Of a DNA stretch of 6,588 nt, positions 5,468 through 6,588 are shown in pieces. Each line of letters begins with the position of its first letter. The stretch's first letter is position 1. The stretch is from NCBI GenBank assembly GCA_937935995.1, contig CALGXF010000005.1, positions 1-6,588 on the forward strand, given 5' to 3'. Source of the stretch: an uncultured Alphaproteobacteria bacterium. Lineage in GTDB: Bacteria > Pseudomonadota > Alphaproteobacteria > CAAHEQ01 > UBA3637. Below the pieces are notes generated by a model. That model did not search any database, was not told where the DNA came from, and saw nothing but the letters and a program-made list of their open reading frames with translations. The position numbers and the translations under genes were made by a program.

Positions 5468-6588
5468 ATGCCGAAATTGAAAAGTTTATTTGGAAAAAGA
5501 GTGTTAGGGAAAGGGTTGCCACACATGGGAATGCATTCACCGGCTGGGGCGTTGTCGGATAAATATATCGGCGGGGCGCCCTCCCGCGCCTCTTCGCCCC
5601 GCCGATGGGGAAAGCAACATGGCCGAACATTGTTGGAGATGCTGGCGGTTCTGGCGATTATCGGCGTTCTGTCCATTACGGCATTGGTCGGATTTACTTA
5701 CGCGATGAACAAACATCGGGCAAACGAAACGATTTACGATGTGATGTTACTCGGAACAAATGTCCCCATGATAGATGAATATTATGCAAATAAACCCTCT
5801 GGCCATGAATTCCGGTTTCCGGGACTACCCGGCAATGGAAAACGGGGAACCTATTACCCGATGACGACAGTGAAAGATAAAGGCACATCCTATTACGTAG
5901 AAGCAACGGGTGTGACATACCGTGTGTGTGAATTGATTTTAAAAATGAATCCGACAGACATTGACCAGATTGTGGTGAATAATTCGGTTTATACGGGAGA
6001 CAGTGACATTTGCGGCAATGCAGATGGTTTGGCGATGAAATTCTGTTTTGGTTCGGATGGTGCCATTTGTGATGGCACCGGTGGTAGTGGATCTGGTGGT
6101 TCCGGCGGGACATCTGGCGGTTCCGGGAGCGGTTCTGGAAGTGGTTCGGGCAGTGACCCGGATCCGCAACCGTGTGACTTATCCAAAGATTGTACCGGTG
6201 ATTGGGTTTGTATCAATGGGATATGTCAGGAACCTGACCCGAACACGCCTTGTGTAGAAGATGTTGACTGTCCGGGCGATCAAGTCTGTGTGAACGATGA
6301 ATGTCAAAAACCGACTGACTGCGAAAATAGTTCGGATTGTGAAAATGGGTTAATCTGTACCAATGGGGAATGTAAAAACCCAGAACCCTGTACATTATCC
6401 AAAGATTGTACCGGCACGTTGGTTTGTATCAACGGAACGTGTCAGGAACCTGATCCGGATACACCTTGTACAACAGACGTTAACTGTACGGGTGACCAAG
6501 TCTGTGTGAACGGTGAATGCGAAAAACCGACTCCATGTACGACATCAGCAGACTGTTCGGGGGATTTGGTGTGTACCGATGGGCAATG
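5468..6588 (+). CDS. Type IV prepilin-like protein with Gly/Ser linker and cysteine-rich repeats (3' end outside window)
   Basis: The frame is open from the ATG at 5468 to the window edge: 373 complete codons plus the first two bases of the next. Residues 1-52 form an unusually long, basic leader. It ends in a prepilin-peptidase-like site, Gly52 followed by RTLLEM with Glu57 at the +5 position, then a hydrophobic helix of about 20 residues (58-78), as in type IV pilins and pseudopilins. Residues 80-202 form a pilin-like head of no recognised family with cysteines at 154, 182, 193 and 201. Residues 203-229 are a Gly/Ser linker. From residue 236 come repeats with spacing C-x5-C-x5-C-x4-C (six seen, the last cut). 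They resemble small disulfide-knot modules of the Dickkopf-N/EGF kind by pattern only. The expected location is the inner membrane or a pilus, with cysteines oxidised in the periplasm; adhesion is a guess. It is a separate unit with its own promoter and terminator insulation. Confidence 0.85.
   Translation, partial: MPKLKSLFGKRVLGKGLPHMGMHSPAGALSDKYIGGAPSRASSPRRWGKQHGRTLLEMLAVLAIIGVLSITALVGFTYAMNKHRANETIYDVMLLGTNVPMIDEYYANKPSGHEFRFPGLPGNGKRGTYYPMTTVKDKGTSYYVEATGVTYRVCELILKMNPTDIDQIVVNNSVYTGDSDICGNADGLAMKFCFGSDGAICDGTGGSGSGGSGGTSGGSGSGSGSGSGSDPDPQPCDLSKDCTGDWVCINGICQEPDPNTPCVEDVDCPGDQVCVNDECQKPTDCENSSDCENGLICTNGECKNPEPCTLSKDCTGTLVCINGTCQEPDPDTPCTTDVNCTGDQVCVNGECEKPTPCTTSADCSGDLVCTDGQ
5567..5606. 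repeat. GC-rich 12-bp perfect inverted repeat inside the prepilin leader
   Basis: ATCGGCGGGGCG (5567-5578) is perfectly complementary to CGCCCCGCCGAT (5595-5606), with a 16-nt pyrimidine-rich loop. It lies in frame and encodes roughly residues 34-46 of the leader, just before the prepilin cleavage site. Its base composition is far more GC-rich than the surrounding sequence. It could be an inserted palindromic element or an mRNA hairpin affecting translation. Confidence 0.8.
6074..6154 (+). repeat. Gly/Ser-coding low-complexity linker
   Basis: Residues 203-229 are almost entirely Gly and Ser (two Thr). The DNA is a degenerate GGT/TCT/GGC-type repeat. It separates the pilin-like head from the cysteine repeats and should be a flexible spacer; its length could vary by recombination between strains. 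Confidence 0.85.
6173..6588 (+). repeat. Tandem cysteine-module array with 216-nt higher-order period
   Basis: Six units begin at Cys236, 262, 285, 308, 334 and 357. Units 1, 2 and 3 correspond to units 4, 5 and 6, giving a 72-residue (216-nt) super-repeat: 6173-6388, then from 6389 to the window end. By eye 45 of 66 comparable residues match. A 20-nt identical run occurs at 6179-6198 and 6395-6414. The array is cut by the window edge and may continue. Confidence 0.9.

Noticed and set aside
5194..5676. Minus-strand open frames across the G tract and the start of the pilin-like gene
   Set aside because: They are antisense to a gene with a strong ribosome site and a clear domain pattern; they have no convincing ribosome site, and their composition (proline run from the G tract) reflects the antisense of the promoter and leader.
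5989..6216. Minus-strand proline-rich open frame
   Set aside because: It is the antisense of the Gly/Ser linker; the proline repeats follow from the complementary codons.

Overview
The window looks like a piece of an alphaproteobacterial chromosome, AT-leaning in base use and probably from a host-associated or gut-type lineage. Three things support this. LexA is of the alphaproteobacterial type and carries the matching GAAC-N7-GAAC SOS box in its promoter. A mlaE-mlaF-radA-cvpA cluster is present, in an order I associate with alphaproteobacteria. The flanks carry accessory genes, an ankyrin-repeat protein and a cysteine-rich pilin-like protein, of the kind common in host-associated bacteria. 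The lineage is an inference; no rRNA gene is present to settle it.

Layout. Positions 1-488 (+) hold the 3' part of an ankyrin-repeat gene whose 99-nt units repeat almost exactly. A short non-coding stretch follows, including a partial copy of the gene's own tail, then a bidirectional terminator (601-626). Positions 625-4312 (-) are a tight four-gene operon: mlaE (lipid ABC permease), mlaF (its ATPase), radA (recombination/branch-migration ATPase) and cvpA (membrane protein). The last two junctions overlap by a single base, and the operon starts from a good sigma70-type promoter at 4374-4346 (-). Divergently, lexA (4458-5132, +) has an SOS box overlapping its promoter, indicating autorepression. 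Positions 5133-5362 contain no convincing gene and are closed by a second terminator (5363-5389).

The most interesting part runs from 5404 to the end. A separate transcription unit encodes a protein with a type IV prepilin-like N-terminus, a Gly/Ser linker and at least six four-cysteine repeats; it runs off the window. Its promoter has a perfect TTGACA and a near-perfect TATGAT separated by 19 bp, of which 12 are an uninterrupted G run. This is the architecture of slipped-strand, phase-variable promoters such as Neisseria porA and opc. A 12-bp perfect GC-rich inverted repeat lies in frame inside the prepilin leader, and the cysteine repeats have a 216-nt higher-order period. Together these suggest a phase-variable, modular, pilus-associated surface protein. 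That reading is inferred from sequence architecture and has not been demonstrated.
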